Below are positions 34,050 to 44,707 of a DNA stretch of 64,000 bases, piece by piece. This DNA comes from Camellia lanceoleosa (taxonomy: Eukaryota > Streptophyta > Magnoliopsida > Ericales > Theaceae), in assembly GCA_025200525.1 (NCBI GenBank), contig CM045761.1, positions 202,360,321 to 202,424,320 on the forward strand, read 5' to 3'. The position numbers and the translations under genes were made by a program. The stretch's first letter is position 1, and each line of letters starts with the position of its first letter. The notes under the pieces are model-generated. The model was not told the origin of the DNA and made no database searches. It worked only from the letters and a program-made list of their open reading frames with translations.

Positions 34050-36720
34050 CAATATTCATGAAGAGGGCTCCGAATTCGGATGCCCTTTCGTGCCAACCGT
34101 GCTTTCTACGAAGGGCGTTCCGAATCTGGAGGCTTATTCGGCCTAAACGTGTCTTGCACGGATGGGGCTCCGAATTCAGAGACTTTTATCTTTGTCAATC
34201 GTGATATCCACGAAAGGCGCTCCGAATTCGGAGACTTATTTGGCCCAAACCTGTCATTCACTGATGGGGCTCCGAATTCGAAGGCTTTTATCATGGCCAA
34301 TCTGTGACACCCCGAACATTTAATTAAGTACCACATAAATATTTAGAGTTATATATAATTATGGTTGCATGTGATGATAGACTATTAAATCAATAAATAT
34401 ATAAATCTAATTTGGTATTGGGTTATCAAATATAAGGTTAATTAGAAATTATTTGGGGGCAAATTAACACATTCACGGAATTATAATACTAAAGTTAAAA
34501 ATAGTAAATAAATAATAATATGGAATAATAATAGTAATCTGTAAAGTAAAATAAAATAATTAATTTTACGATGCTAAATGATAAAATGTAATTTAATTTA
34601 CATTAAGGACATTGAAAAACTTAACCCCAAAACAAATAAATAAATGAATAAAAAGAAAAGAAAGAGAAAATTTTAAGTTAGCGTTGGCCCAGCAAATGCT
34701 TTGTAAATATTGGCCCAAGCAAAAAGGCCCAAGTATATATATATCCATTGAGAAGATTTATACTTATCCTATAAAGATGCAAATCTGTGAATTGGATCTA
34801 CAATTAAGACTAAATCTACTAGCTTAATAATGGCCTCCATAGAGAGAGGCTACGTGGCATTCACATCAAGGCTCGTTTAGCAGTATAAAAGGGGCAAAGG
34901 TGTTGTGAATAAAGAGAAGGAAAAAAAACAAAAGAAAGAGTGGAAAACCGAGAGAGAGGTACGTAAGTGAGAGTAAGGAATTTATAGTGGGGAAGTTTTG
35001 ATAGTAAAGTAAGGCTAAGGGTTATAATTAAGGTGAGTTATATTATATCTTGATTTACCATTATACGTTTACGAATGGTTTGAGTTACCATAGCTTATTT
35101 TATACAAGTTACATTTTATTAAGTTATATAAATAAAAGTTATGTTTTATAAATATTCCAGTTACGTGGGTTACTTTTTAAACTCTATTTACTTAAAAGGA
35201 AACCCATGGATATGTTTGTTTAAATTTTAAAATATATTTGACTATAACCTTATAAACAATTATGTTTTGTAAGTATCACCACGGAAGTCCCACGCCTTGG
35301 GGGACTTAAATAGCCATGAGCCTCTGTTTGATCACTTTGTGATCCTCTGTTTGTCATGGATCCATTGACCTCTATTCTAACTGTCACTTCTGTGACCTCT
35401 GTTCTGTTCTGTTTTATACCGTGGTTATGATTATGATTTCTGTATTCTACCACTTTAAATAAACTGTTATTTCAAATTAAATTATGTAAATATTTTAGCC
35501 TAACTAATTATCCATGGTTATGCTGTATTCCCTACACTCTTGGCATAATATTTCTCACTCTGCTGTGTGCTTATAGCTGTTACCCTTTCAGGTGATGAGA
35601 TATAGGGGAAACCCATAACCCCACAAAATGGAACCTGCACATGAACTGATATTGAACCACTATTTTATCTTCTTTTTTTTATATTTTTGCTCTCTTTTGT
35701 TTCTATTCGGGACTGGTCACTGAATAATAAAATAATGAAAGCCCTATAAATGTATTTTCTCTTTCTTAAATAGTAAAATGAAGTGAAATTTCTATTTAAT
35801 TATTTTTATTTCTGCTTGCTTAGCTTAATTTGCTTCGAATAAGAATAAGTTAGTAAGTTGCGATTGCAATCCTAAGCCCCTGGGGTTGGGTCGTGACACA
35901 ATCGATATCCACGAAGGGCGCTCCGAATCCGGAGACTTATTCGGCCCAAACGTATCTTGCAAGGATGGGGCTCTAAATTCGGAGGCTTTTATCTTGGCCA
36001 ATCGGGATATCCACGAAGGGCACTCTGAATCCGAAGACTTATTCGGCCCAAACGTGTCTTGCACGGATGGGACTCCGAATTTGGAGGCTTTTATCTTAGA
36101 GAATCGTGATATCTACGAAGAGTGCTCCAAATCTGGAGGCTTATTCTGCCCAAATGTGTCATTCACGAATGGGGCTCCGAATTCGGAGGCTTTTATCTTA
36201 GCCAATCGTGATATCCACGAAGGGCGCTCCGAATCCGAAGGCTTATTCGGCCCAAACGTGTCATTCACGAATGGAACTCCGAATTCGGAGGCTTTTATCT
36301 TGGCCAATCGTGATATCCACGAAGGGCACTCTGAATCTGGAGACTTATTCGGCCCAAACGTGTCTTGCAAGGATGGGGCTTCGAATTCGGAGGCTTTTAT
36401 CTTGGCCAATCGTGATATCCACGAAGGGTGATCCGAATCAGAAAGCTTATTCGGCCCAAATGTCACGAATGGGGCTCCGAATTCGGAGGCTTTTATCTTG
36501 GCCAATCGTGATATCCACGAAGGGCGCTCCAAATCCGGAGGCTTATTCGGCCCAAACATGTCTTGCACGGATGGGGCTCCGAATTCGAAGGCTTTTATCT
36601 TAGCCAATCGTGATATCCATGAAGGGCGCTTTGAATCCGGAGGCTTATTCGGCTCAAACGTGTCTTGCACAGATGGGGTTCCGAATTCAGAGGCTTTTTA
36701 TTTAATGAACTAAATTTTGG
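34050..36720. repeat. Element B array 2: 102-bp repeat built on CTCCGAATTCGGAG, split by a solo LTR
   Basis: Copies at 34060-34302 and 35899-36715. Anchors 'ggggctccgaattcggaggc' recur at 36171, 36273, 36375, 36471 and 36573 (102 bp, one 96). Each unit has two half-units: 'gcgctccgaatccggaggct' and 'gggctccgaattcggaggct', one followed by 'tattcggcccaaacgtgtc', the other by 'tttatcttggccaatcgtga'. CTCCGAATTCGGAG is a perfect 14-bp palindrome. Because 102 is divisible by 3, the array gives long but meaningless reading frames on both strands. Confidence 0.9.
34303..35898 (+). mobile_element. 1,596-bp solo LTR inserted in array 2, TSD CAATC
   Basis: Starts TGTGACACCCCGAAC and ends GGGTCGTGACA, flanked by CAATC at 34298-34302 and 35899-35903. 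The target is the 'ggccaatcgtgatatcc' word of the array. It has no coding content; the reading frames inside are chance. It has a chromovirus-type LTR style but differs from LTR A. Confidence 0.9.
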
Positions 36721-36809
36721 ATAGTGAGGAAATAAGAAACCCTACTTTGAAAAAGTGAAATTTGTACACGATGAACATTCAAAACAAGTATCATGCCCCA
36801 CAAGTCGAG

Positions 36810-38335
36810 TTAATGATAGAATTTACGCAAATGCGTGGAATTACAAGGACGGGGCAGACTTCTCCCAGACATGTCTTTGAGTCGATATACCCTTGTGCTA
36901 GCGATTGACTCAATCTGATAGGGGTCGTCCCAGTTGGGACCTAGCTTTCCATCGGCAGGGGTCCTAGTAGCGGGAAGAACTTTCTTCAAGACCAATTCTC
37001 CAGGTATATAACGTCGCAGCTGCACACGTTGATTATATGATTTAGCGAGTTGCTGCTAATATCGCACCATAGATGCGAGGGCTCGATCTCGGCATTCTTC
37101 AATCAGTGTAGATCCAAAGCTAACATCATGTCATTATGGCCCAAGTCGAAGACCTTTGTTTTCAAAGTGGGTAAGCCAATCTCCAGGGGGATAATTGCCT
37201 GAGTTCCAAAACAAAAGGCAAACGGTGTTTCCCCAGTGGACCACCTTGGTGTAGTGCGATGAGCCTACAACACACTGGGGAGCTCTTCAACCCACTTGCC
37301 TTTAGCTTTCTCCAACCGTTTCTTGATGCCGTCCAAAATGGCTTTGTTGGAGGCTTCAACTTGACCATTGCTCTGTAGATAAGCCAGGGTGGAGAAATAG
37401 GGTCGAATACCATACGTGCTGCACAATTCTTGATAGACGCCGCAATCAAACTGGGTGCCGTTGTCTGAAATAAGTGCTCTTGAAATGCTGAATTGTGTTA
37501 TGATATTTCTCCATACAAAACACTTACCATTAGTATCTCGAATGTGCATTAGTGCCTCCGCTTCGACCTATTTTGTGAAGTAATCGGTCGCGACAATCAA
37601 AAATCGCTTGTTGCCTGGGGCACGAGGTAATGGTCCGACGATATCAAGTCCCCATTGGGCAAACGGCCAAGGACTGGTGATAGAGCTGAACTCTTCAGCA
37701 TGCAAATGGGTTAAAGGGGAAAACTTCTAGCACTGTTCACATTTCTTGACGTAACACTCGACATCAGCTCTCATTGTCGGCCAATAATACCCCTGTGTCA
37801 CAGCTCGATAAGCCAAAGAGCGCCCACTAAAGTGGGCACCACAACTACCTTTATGTATTTCAGTCAGCAGTTCCTCGATTTTATCCGGATGGACGCATTC
37901 TAAGTATGGACCAGAAATGAATTTTTTGTAGAGCTTTCCTTGTGGATTTAAGTAATATCGTAGGGCTTTATTTCGCAATTTGTGTGCTTCTTTCTTATCC
38001 GTCGAGAGCTGTTCAAAAGATAGGAATGCAATGATAGGGTCCATCTAACTTGGACCTGATTCTATGATATTGATTTGAATTGACTCTGAGGAGGCAATGC
38101 TCGGCTCAGGGATGAATCCTACTTCAATTGTCCGTTTAATTTATGAGTAGATGGTGAAAGCTAGGCAAGCCAGGGCATCTACATGTGTGTTCTGATCCCG
38201 GGTTATTTGATTTAGTTCATGATGGTCGAATTTTGCCAACAAATAATTCGCCGTTTTCATGTAAGTTGTCATACGGTCATTTTTGGCTGTGTATTCAAAA
38301 GATAGGAATGCAGTGATAGGGTCCATAACAGTCAT
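36810..38335 (-). pseudogene. Element B pol remnant: RNase H end and integrase
   Basis: Minus strand, from high to low coordinates: end of RNase H (KFDHHELNQITRDQNTHVDA, about 38220), the integrase zinc domain (IHKGSCGAHFSGRSLAYRA, CYVKKCEQC; about 37735-37870), the catalytic core (LISDNGTQFDCGVYQEL, YLQSNGQVEASNKAILDGIK; about 37330-37480) and the C-terminal domain ending HLRKFYH at 36810. Frame breaks lie near 37720 and 37170. A 35-bp stretch (ttcaaaagataggaatgca and following) occurs twice, at 38010-38044 and 38294-38328, a local duplication next to the deletion edge. Confidence 0.85.
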
Positions 38336-38339
38336 TTAG

Positions 38340-40217
38340 AAACTATAATAGTCATATGTGGTACATCCAATAGCAAAACAGTACAGTAGGTCTTAACAGA
38401 CCGAACAGTCAATTGATGGCCATCATATCAGTAAATAGTAGTGGTTCTAAACATGGGAACCGACAGAGATCTCTGTGACAATAGTAGTATAGTACAGTAA
38501 CAGTAAATTGCTATGGATGCCACAAATACAGTTCACAAATAAGACAAACATTCCTTCAGTAAGAAATATCATTTCAGAAAGCAGTACAGTTGTTCATTCA
38601 GAAAATATTCATGATTGAACATATCTTTACAATATTGTTACTCACAAAGCACTGGGCTATAAGCAGCTAGAGCGTCATCGGATGCCAACCCTACACAGTT
38701 ACAGAACGAACACACACTAAGCTACACAGTTGGGAAAATAATAACTTAATCCCTAATTTGCGTCGGTGTGGTTCTACATCAATATCCTCCTTAAGATGCC
38801 TTAAACATGCCCTAGGAATGCCTAGGATGGAAAGGGGATGCAAAGATGCACTTTTAAATACTTTTCAAAATTTTTAGAAAATAGGGGTCTCGCTCGAGCG
38901 TGGCTTTCTACGCTCGAGCGGACATGCAGACAAAGGATCCTCACTCGAGCCTCACTTTCCACGCTCGAGCGGACTATAAAACATGGCAAAAGTACTGGAT
39001 GCATGAAATTCACGCTCAACGGGCGCTCGACCCCCGCTCGAGCGTGAGACACAAGTACTCGCTCGAGCATGCACTCCCTTGCTTGAGCAAACTGTAAATC
39101 ACATGAAAATACTGGATACACGCATTTCCCACTCAAGCGTCACTTTCCCTACTCGAGCAGACTGCATGAACTCAAAGTCTACGCTCGAGCGTGAAGTCCT
39201 ACACTCGAGCGTGGGTCCAAATTCTGGAAATTCCATATTGAACCTACAAGCTCAAAACTCAACTTCAAAGCATCAAATTCGATCCTTTTGGGATAATTTT
39301 TTGGAAAACTCTTGTAAACTCATAGCATGACATGTTTCAAAAATCAATTTGAGAATTCAAAGCCCAAAGGTAGCTCAATTAAATACAAATTCATTTAAAA
39401 CTTCAAGAACATGGTCAAACATAACATGCATGTATTCAATTGAATTCAAAGCTTCAAATACATGATCAAATGCAAGTTCTAGCTCAAGAACATGGTGAAT
39501 TCATGGACTATAGCTAGAATATAAACATGCATGTGAAGATTTCCATGAAATCAACTCAACAATGTAACATGCATGCATGAATCAAGCTTCAATTCAACAA
39601 TTTAAAACCAATTTGTGACCTTAAGCTCCTACCTACCATGAACCATGCAAGAACAACTTGAATACACAATTTAAAGGAAGAACTCCCTACCTTAAGTCTT
39701 TAATTCAAGATATACTAGCTCAATTTGCAATCTACTCTTCAATTCTTCTAATTTTCCAAGCAACTCTTGTTGAACTCAAACTATCTCCTATCTCTCTCTC
39801 TCTCTCTCTCTCTAGTCGGTTAGGCTCAAGAAATGGGCTGATGAAATGATATAAATCAAGTCTCAAAGTGTTGTAGAGATAGGCCACTAAATGGCAAAAG
39901 GGTAAATAAGTCTAACTTATGTAATTTAGCTTTATTTAATTTAATTCGATCATACCAAATCACATCTCAATTAAATATACCATAAAATCACATAAGTTCT
40001 AATTAGCATGAAACATTAATCAATTTCGAATTCGGCCGCCGATAAGGCCTTCAATTTGCAGTTTAAACATAATACAAGAACAGATAATTTAGCAGTCAAA
40101 CAGATAGACATGCATTAAAACTAATACACTCAATCAATCAGTTCAAAATTTCAGTCAATCAGTCAGTTAACATGCTTAATCATAGATTAGCATTAATTAG
40201 AGGTGAGGGTTGTCACA
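38340..40217 (-). mobile_element. Truncated chromovirus LTR in reverse orientation inside element B
   Basis: On the minus strand this starts TGTGACAACCCTCACC (at 40217) and runs leftwards with the block order of LTR A: the 'gccgataaggccttc' word, the palindrome array 38888-39212, and 'ggtacatccaatagc', which equals the LTR A segment near 22000. It stops there, so about the last 600 bp of the LTR are missing. Its left edge abuts the RNase H remnant of B and its right edge abuts the gag start of B. The simplest reading is an insertion followed by a deletion that removed the rest of the inserted element plus RT, protease and most gag of B. Confidence 0.7.
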
Positions 40218-40392
40218 ATGAGTCAAAATCACTGCCACTATCATGTCTCCGAATTTGAGGTCATCGACCATCCTTTCTTAGAAGTCGTCCCAGGTCTTGG
40301 CACGCGGCCTGTTGGGATTTTGCCACCTCCAAGGACAAATCCTGTCGAAGGCGTTCGTTCTCAGCCATCATGTTTTCCAACCTCTGTTCATT

Positions 40393-40596
40393 TTACTTTG
40401 CCTGATCCATAATCGTTTGCATTGTCTCATGTGCTAATGTCAAGGGTGAGTCGAAGTTCAAGGCTCTTCGTGCAGAAATATTCTCTAGCCCAAGCATGTT
40501 GCTTGGAGTGGTATCATCTCGTGGCATAAGGTCGTCAGCGACTACTAGAGGATCTTCCGTCACGCCCGCCATGAATGTGCTGGAGTATTCCCACAA
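40393..40596 (-). pseudogene. Element B gag N-terminal remnant
   Basis: The first codons of gag next to the right-hand LTR: MWEYSSTFMAGVTEDPLVV, then LGLENISARRALNFDSPL. The equivalent start in element C is WEYSNISMKDVTEDPPIA at about 51215. It is cut off by the reversed LTR. Confidence 0.6.
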
Positions 40597-40607
40597 ACGT
40601 TGCCAAT

Positions 40608-41022
40608 TGTAGAGAAGTGGTTTTGGAAATACTCTCTGGATCCTGTAGGACGTTTTTAATCCTCAGCAAGTCACCTAAAAATGAATGAACACTCTGGTCG
40701 GGGGTGCCGAAATTAGTATTCCGACGAATAAGTCAGTATATACTCTCTTGGTTGCTTATATCTTAAGTTAATCTTACTTGTTCTCACATATCTTTCTTTG
40801 GTTAATGTTCCTCTATTTATATTTTTCTTTTAGGCCTCAGGATCGGGCCCACCCTTAATCCATTGCACGTTTATGTATTCGGCCTTAGTTCAACTGGTTC
40901 CACGGCCGATTAATATATTCGGCTTTGGGATCATCCAAGATAAAGCCGAATACAAATTTCGTCCTTGACTGTCCTCATACCGTTATTCGGCTTTATTGCC
41001 CCCATAATATCCAACTCCCACA
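40608..41022 (-). repeat. Element B LTR (right copy)
   Basis: 415 bp, TGTAGAGAAG...CTCCCACA, aligned end to end with the left copy. Next to it, on the minus strand, is ATTGGCAACGTTTGTGGGAA, a decayed form of the tRNA primer site kept intact in element C. Confidence 0.9.
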
Positions 41023-41058
41023 ATTTGTAGAATTTATAATATTTCTCACCATTGAATC
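41023..41058 (+). repeat. Element A 3' LTR, piece 2 (36 bp)
   Basis: ATTTG (right TSD of B) followed by 'tagaatttataatatttctc', equal to LTR A at about 20788, ending with GAATC, the left TSD of element C. Confidence 0.85.
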
Positions 41059-41455
41059 TGTGAGGAAGTGGTTTGGAAATACTCTTCAGATCCTGGAAGA
41101 CGCCAATGATCCTCAGCTGGTCACCTGCAAAGATACAAATACTCCGTCGGTGCGAATTAGTACTCAAGCGGACAAGTCAGTTCTTCTATTCAAGAAAGCT
41201 TGTTGGCTAAGTTTTTAGAAGTGATTCTTACATACCTTTACAAATCTGAAGCTCTCGTATTTATATCCATTCTTTGGGCCTCGGGGCCAGAGTCTACTTT
41301 TTATTTATTACTCTTTCATTTGTCCTGATATGCCTTCTCAAGTCTATTCGGCCTTGAGAACGTATTCGGCGTCCAAGTTAAGCAGAATGGAGCCGTTCAA
41401 TTCCCGGCTCCTCGGGTATACCAGATTTCGTTCCTCTATTTGTTCGGCTCCCACA
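41059..41455 (-). repeat. Element C LTR (left copy)
   Basis: 397 bp, TGTGAGGAAG...GGCTCCCACA; minus-strand TATAAATA at 41258-41265. Confidence 0.9.
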
Positions 41456-41776
41456 ATTGCCCCCCAAGCGTTCCGATTTTTAAATACTCTGAACCGAAGT
41501 TTGGGGGTTAGACTTATCACGCGGACGTTTAGTTACTCCCCCTTTAATCGTCGTCTCAACTTCCCGACCCTTCGTACACGCCTATTTATTATGATTTAAA
41601 ATCTGATGTCCTTCGAACTGTGTTCTATGACGCCGTTCTTTGGGTTGCTCTTCGAATCGTTCTTGCAATTCTTCCGTCTATGATACTCTCTTCATTTTTG
41701 TAAGTTTTCCTCTCCCCTGCTCTGAAGCTTTTCCTAGTTTGTTTATTCTGTCGTTTGTTCTTATAGACAGTAGGTT

Positions 41777-43849
41777 ATGGCGAAACATTTGAAAGACCTC
41801 CTTTCGTCAGATCGAATTGTTGGCTTTAGACGCCATTTCTCTATTCCTGACGATGTCCACCTGTCGTTAGTGGCGGACGGCACCCTTGACATGGAGAGAG
41901 AGGACGAAACCACGATTGTCTTTTCCCTTTTGTCAATCGCAGAGGGTGGAGTCTGCTTTCCCCTTTACCCGTTTCTGAGGGCTGTTCTTTGCCATTGGGA
42001 TTTGATCCCTTCCCAACCCAATGTGAATTTCTTTAGAATTATAATGGGGGTCGTAGCGCTGAACCGTTGCCTTGGAATTAATCCTGGCATTCCTGCCATT
42101 AAACCTTTATTATGCTTTGGCCAAGTCCTCTGGTCGGCACGGGCGTTACTTCCTCAGAGCTAAGGATACAGATCATCAGTTAATCACTATGCTTTCCAGT
42201 TCTGGGAAACGAGTTGATGATGTCATGGTCGTTGTCCGCGGTAATTGGGAGTTCGGCGAAGGGGAGGATCGCATCGATCCTATTCCTAGACGTAGGGGCG
42301 AACCAGGTCGCCGAATGCTCTCTTGCTTGTATTGTGCGCTCATATTTGCCATACCCTGTTTTCTTGAGTCTTACGGCTTGTCTTGTGCAGGGAACGATTT
42401 GAAAAAAGTCCAAGCTTCAACTGACGACGCCGTTCTTTCGGACATTAGGATTGCTCTTAGTTACTTCGGCCGTCGCAGTCTTCATAAGCAGGGAAGAGCG
42501 GCTCACGTTCTGCTTTGCTACGAGCCTACATATACAACCTTTTCGGCTGCGGAAAACATACCGATTCCGAAGGGGGAAGATTTTCTCGTCGCTCGTATTT
42601 TTTTCGACTTCAAAAACTTGAGACAGGTAGGTTTTGAAGGGTCCGATTCGGAGAATACTGAAGTATCCGATACTGCCAGATCAGATCAGTCCGAGGCCGA
42701 ATCTGAGGAGGTATTGGATTCTGCCGATCCTCCCTCTACTTCGGGGCGGGGGAACCTCTCTGTTGACAACGTTCCTCAACGTACAGACAATCTTCCCATC
42801 TCGGGATCCACTAACATGGCTGGATTAAGCCTGACAAAGCTTGCTAAGAAGGCGAATGCTGAGAGGTTAGTGCTGGCGAAGCGGAGGCCTTTCGACCGCC
42901 CACCGTGAATCTCAACATTCCCTCCATCGAATCAAAATCCTTGGGAATTGTTGAGGCGGCAACAAATAAGAATGCCGAATCGGCATTGGTTGGGAAGCCG
43001 TTCAGATGTTGAGGAAAGGCGGAGAAACGCGCTAGGGATCGTGAGGTCGGTTTAGAAGATCACGGCAGCAAACGTCCTCGAATGGGGGGATCGAGTGAGG
43101 TTGTGCCCTTTGTGATTCGACCGATGATAAGAAACATGCCGGTTCCTTTGGATGCCTCGGCGCTTAAAGACCCAGAGGTCGCGTTCGGAGTGGCAACGTC
43201 TTTGTCGTTGCCGTGTGATATGGAGGCTTTCCAATCGGAACCGGATTTGAATGCGACAATGTTAGCCGCGCAGTCGGCTCTTTTGGTGCGTATTCTGACT
43301 TTTCCTTCACTTCATCCAAACATTGTTCGCGTTACGTTTTTTTGAATTTTTCTTTTGCAGACCGTTGGTAGGATAGCCGATGTAGGCCGCCATCATCTCG
43401 ACGCCGTCAAGCAGATTGGTCATTTACGATAGCAAGTTGAGAGCCAGAGGAAAAGGGCCGAGGACGAATTTTTAAGAGCGAACCAGGAAGCTTCTCGGGC
43501 AGAGGACGAAGTAGAGAAAGCTCGTCATGCGGATAAGTTGAGAGCGGAGGCCGAGAAGAAGGCCGACGATATGGAAGCTGCACTTGGCTTGTCCCAAAAG
43601 GCAGTTGCCAACCTGGAGGCTGAGTTGGCTGAAATGAGGGCGGCGAAGGAGATTGCCGATTCAAAAGGTTTCGAAGCCGGGAAAGGGGCTGGACTCGCCG
43701 AGTATGTGGACCAGGTCTCTCGATTTGAGAATCGGGGCTTCAAACATGGTTGGCACAAGGCCTTTGCTGCAGCTGGAGTTTCGCTAAATATGCCAATACC
43801 GTATGAGCAAGTGGACATCGATCCGTTGGAGACTGATTCCGAGGGTTGA
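41777..43849 (+). pseudogene. Element C antisense ORF1 (three exons, near-intact)
   Basis: The start ATG at 41777 lies behind a leader intron (tttttgtaagttttcc to cttatag at 41766). Exon 1 41777-42306, intron 42307-42390, exon 2 42391-43285, intron 43286-43360, exon 3 43361-43849. Layout as in element B: MAKHLKDLLSSDRIVGFRRH, a Transposase_28-like segment (EGGVCFPLYPFLRAVL), RVDDVMVVVRGNWEFG, YFGRRSLHKQGRAAHVLL, an acidic linker, VIRPMIRNMPVPLDASALKD, SEPDLNATMLAAQSALL, a long Glu/Lys/Ala coiled coil, FENRGFKHGWHKAFAAAGVS and an acidic tail ending TDSEG. Defects seen: a one-base shift near 42110, one near 42900 followed by a stop, and CAG to TAG at about 43431. About 650 residues if intact. 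The function is unknown; a nuclear or structural role would be guesswork. Confidence 0.75.
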
Positions 43850-44082
43850 TCTTTACGATATACAATTGTTATGATTTCGAGAAAGTACTTTTTCCGTTTG
43901 TTTTTGTTATTTTGTATTTGTTTATCGGACATTTTTCATGCGGGTTGATATTATAAAAGTTATGAATAGACGTAATTTTATGGGGCGTTCGGCTTTTTTG
44001 TAGTTATAAAATGTTATGAATTCTGCTCAATGTGCTGATGTTTCCGTAATTTTATGGTTATATTTCTTAATAGATCTATAAA

Positions 44083-44545
44083 CTGTCCTTGCCTTAGCCA
44101 AGGTAAAAATGGGGCGATTAGATTAATAAATCTGCCCTTGCCTTGGCCAGGGCACGAGCGTGAAGAGCCGAACGGTTCATACTCGTGGGCTGGCCGAGAC
44201 ATCTTTGAAAAGGTGGCCGAGTAAAAAGGGGCTGCCTAGATTAATAAATCTGCCCTTGCCTTAGCCAGGGCGCGAGCGTGAAGAGCCGAACGGTTCATAC
44301 TCGTGGGTTGGCCGAGGCATTCTTTGAAAAGGTGGTCGAGTAAAAATGGGCCGACTAGATTAATAAATCTGCCCTTGCCTTGGCCAGGGCGCGAGCGTGA
44401 AGAGCCGAATGGTTCATACTCGTGGGCTGGCCGAGGCATCTTTGAAAAGGTGGCCGAGTAAAAAGGGGCCAACTAGATTAATAAATCTGCCCTTGCCTTG
44501 GCCAGGGCGCGAGCGTGAAGAGCCGAACGGTTCATACTCGTTGGC
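44083..44545. repeat. Element C array 1: 118-bp tandem repeat, four copies
   Basis: Anchors 'ctgcccttgccttggccagg' recur at 44132, 44250, 44369 and 44487 (118-119 bp). Units also contain 'cgagcgtgaagagccgaacg', 'gttcatactcgtgggctggc' and 'tttgaaaaggtggccgagta'. Same position as the 121-bp array of element B, with limited likeness in sequence ('cttgcc...ggccgag'). Confidence 0.85.
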
Positions 44546-44707
44546 ACGCGGATCGTCGTCCGACGCTTATGCTCGGTCAAACCGACGCCGCTTTGGGGAG
44601 CCGTAGATCTCGTAAATGGGGTTAGTTCGTACCAAGGGTCCTATTTATTTGGGTATGTGGTTGAGCCAATATCGAAGGACCAAGATTGGCTGAATTCAAG
44701 CGTCGAA

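Larger units (their letters stand above)
28909..41022 (-). mobile_element. Element B: Tat-lineage Ty3/gypsy element with antisense genes
   Basis: Two 415-bp LTRs (28909-29323 and 40608-41022) about 90% alike, differing mainly by transitions. TSD is GTTTG at left and ATTTG (41023-41027) at right. Element polarity is minus: PBS-like sequence next to the right-hand LTR, PPT-like TTTGGGGGG next to the left-hand LTR, TATA on the minus strand. From left: antisense ORF1 (29702-31842), array 1 (32230-32850), antisense ORF2 (32966-33886), array 2 (34050-36720, split by a solo LTR), integrase and an RNase H remnant (minus, 36810-38335), a truncated reversed chromovirus LTR (38340-40217), and the gag N-terminus (about 40218-40596). 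Reverse transcriptase, protease and most of gag are gone, so it could not move without help. Confidence 0.88.

Noticed and set aside
35886..36670. Long repetitive proteins read from array 2 on both strands
   Set aside because: The 102-bp period is a multiple of three, so open frames arise in several frames of both strands. There is no start context and no family likeness.
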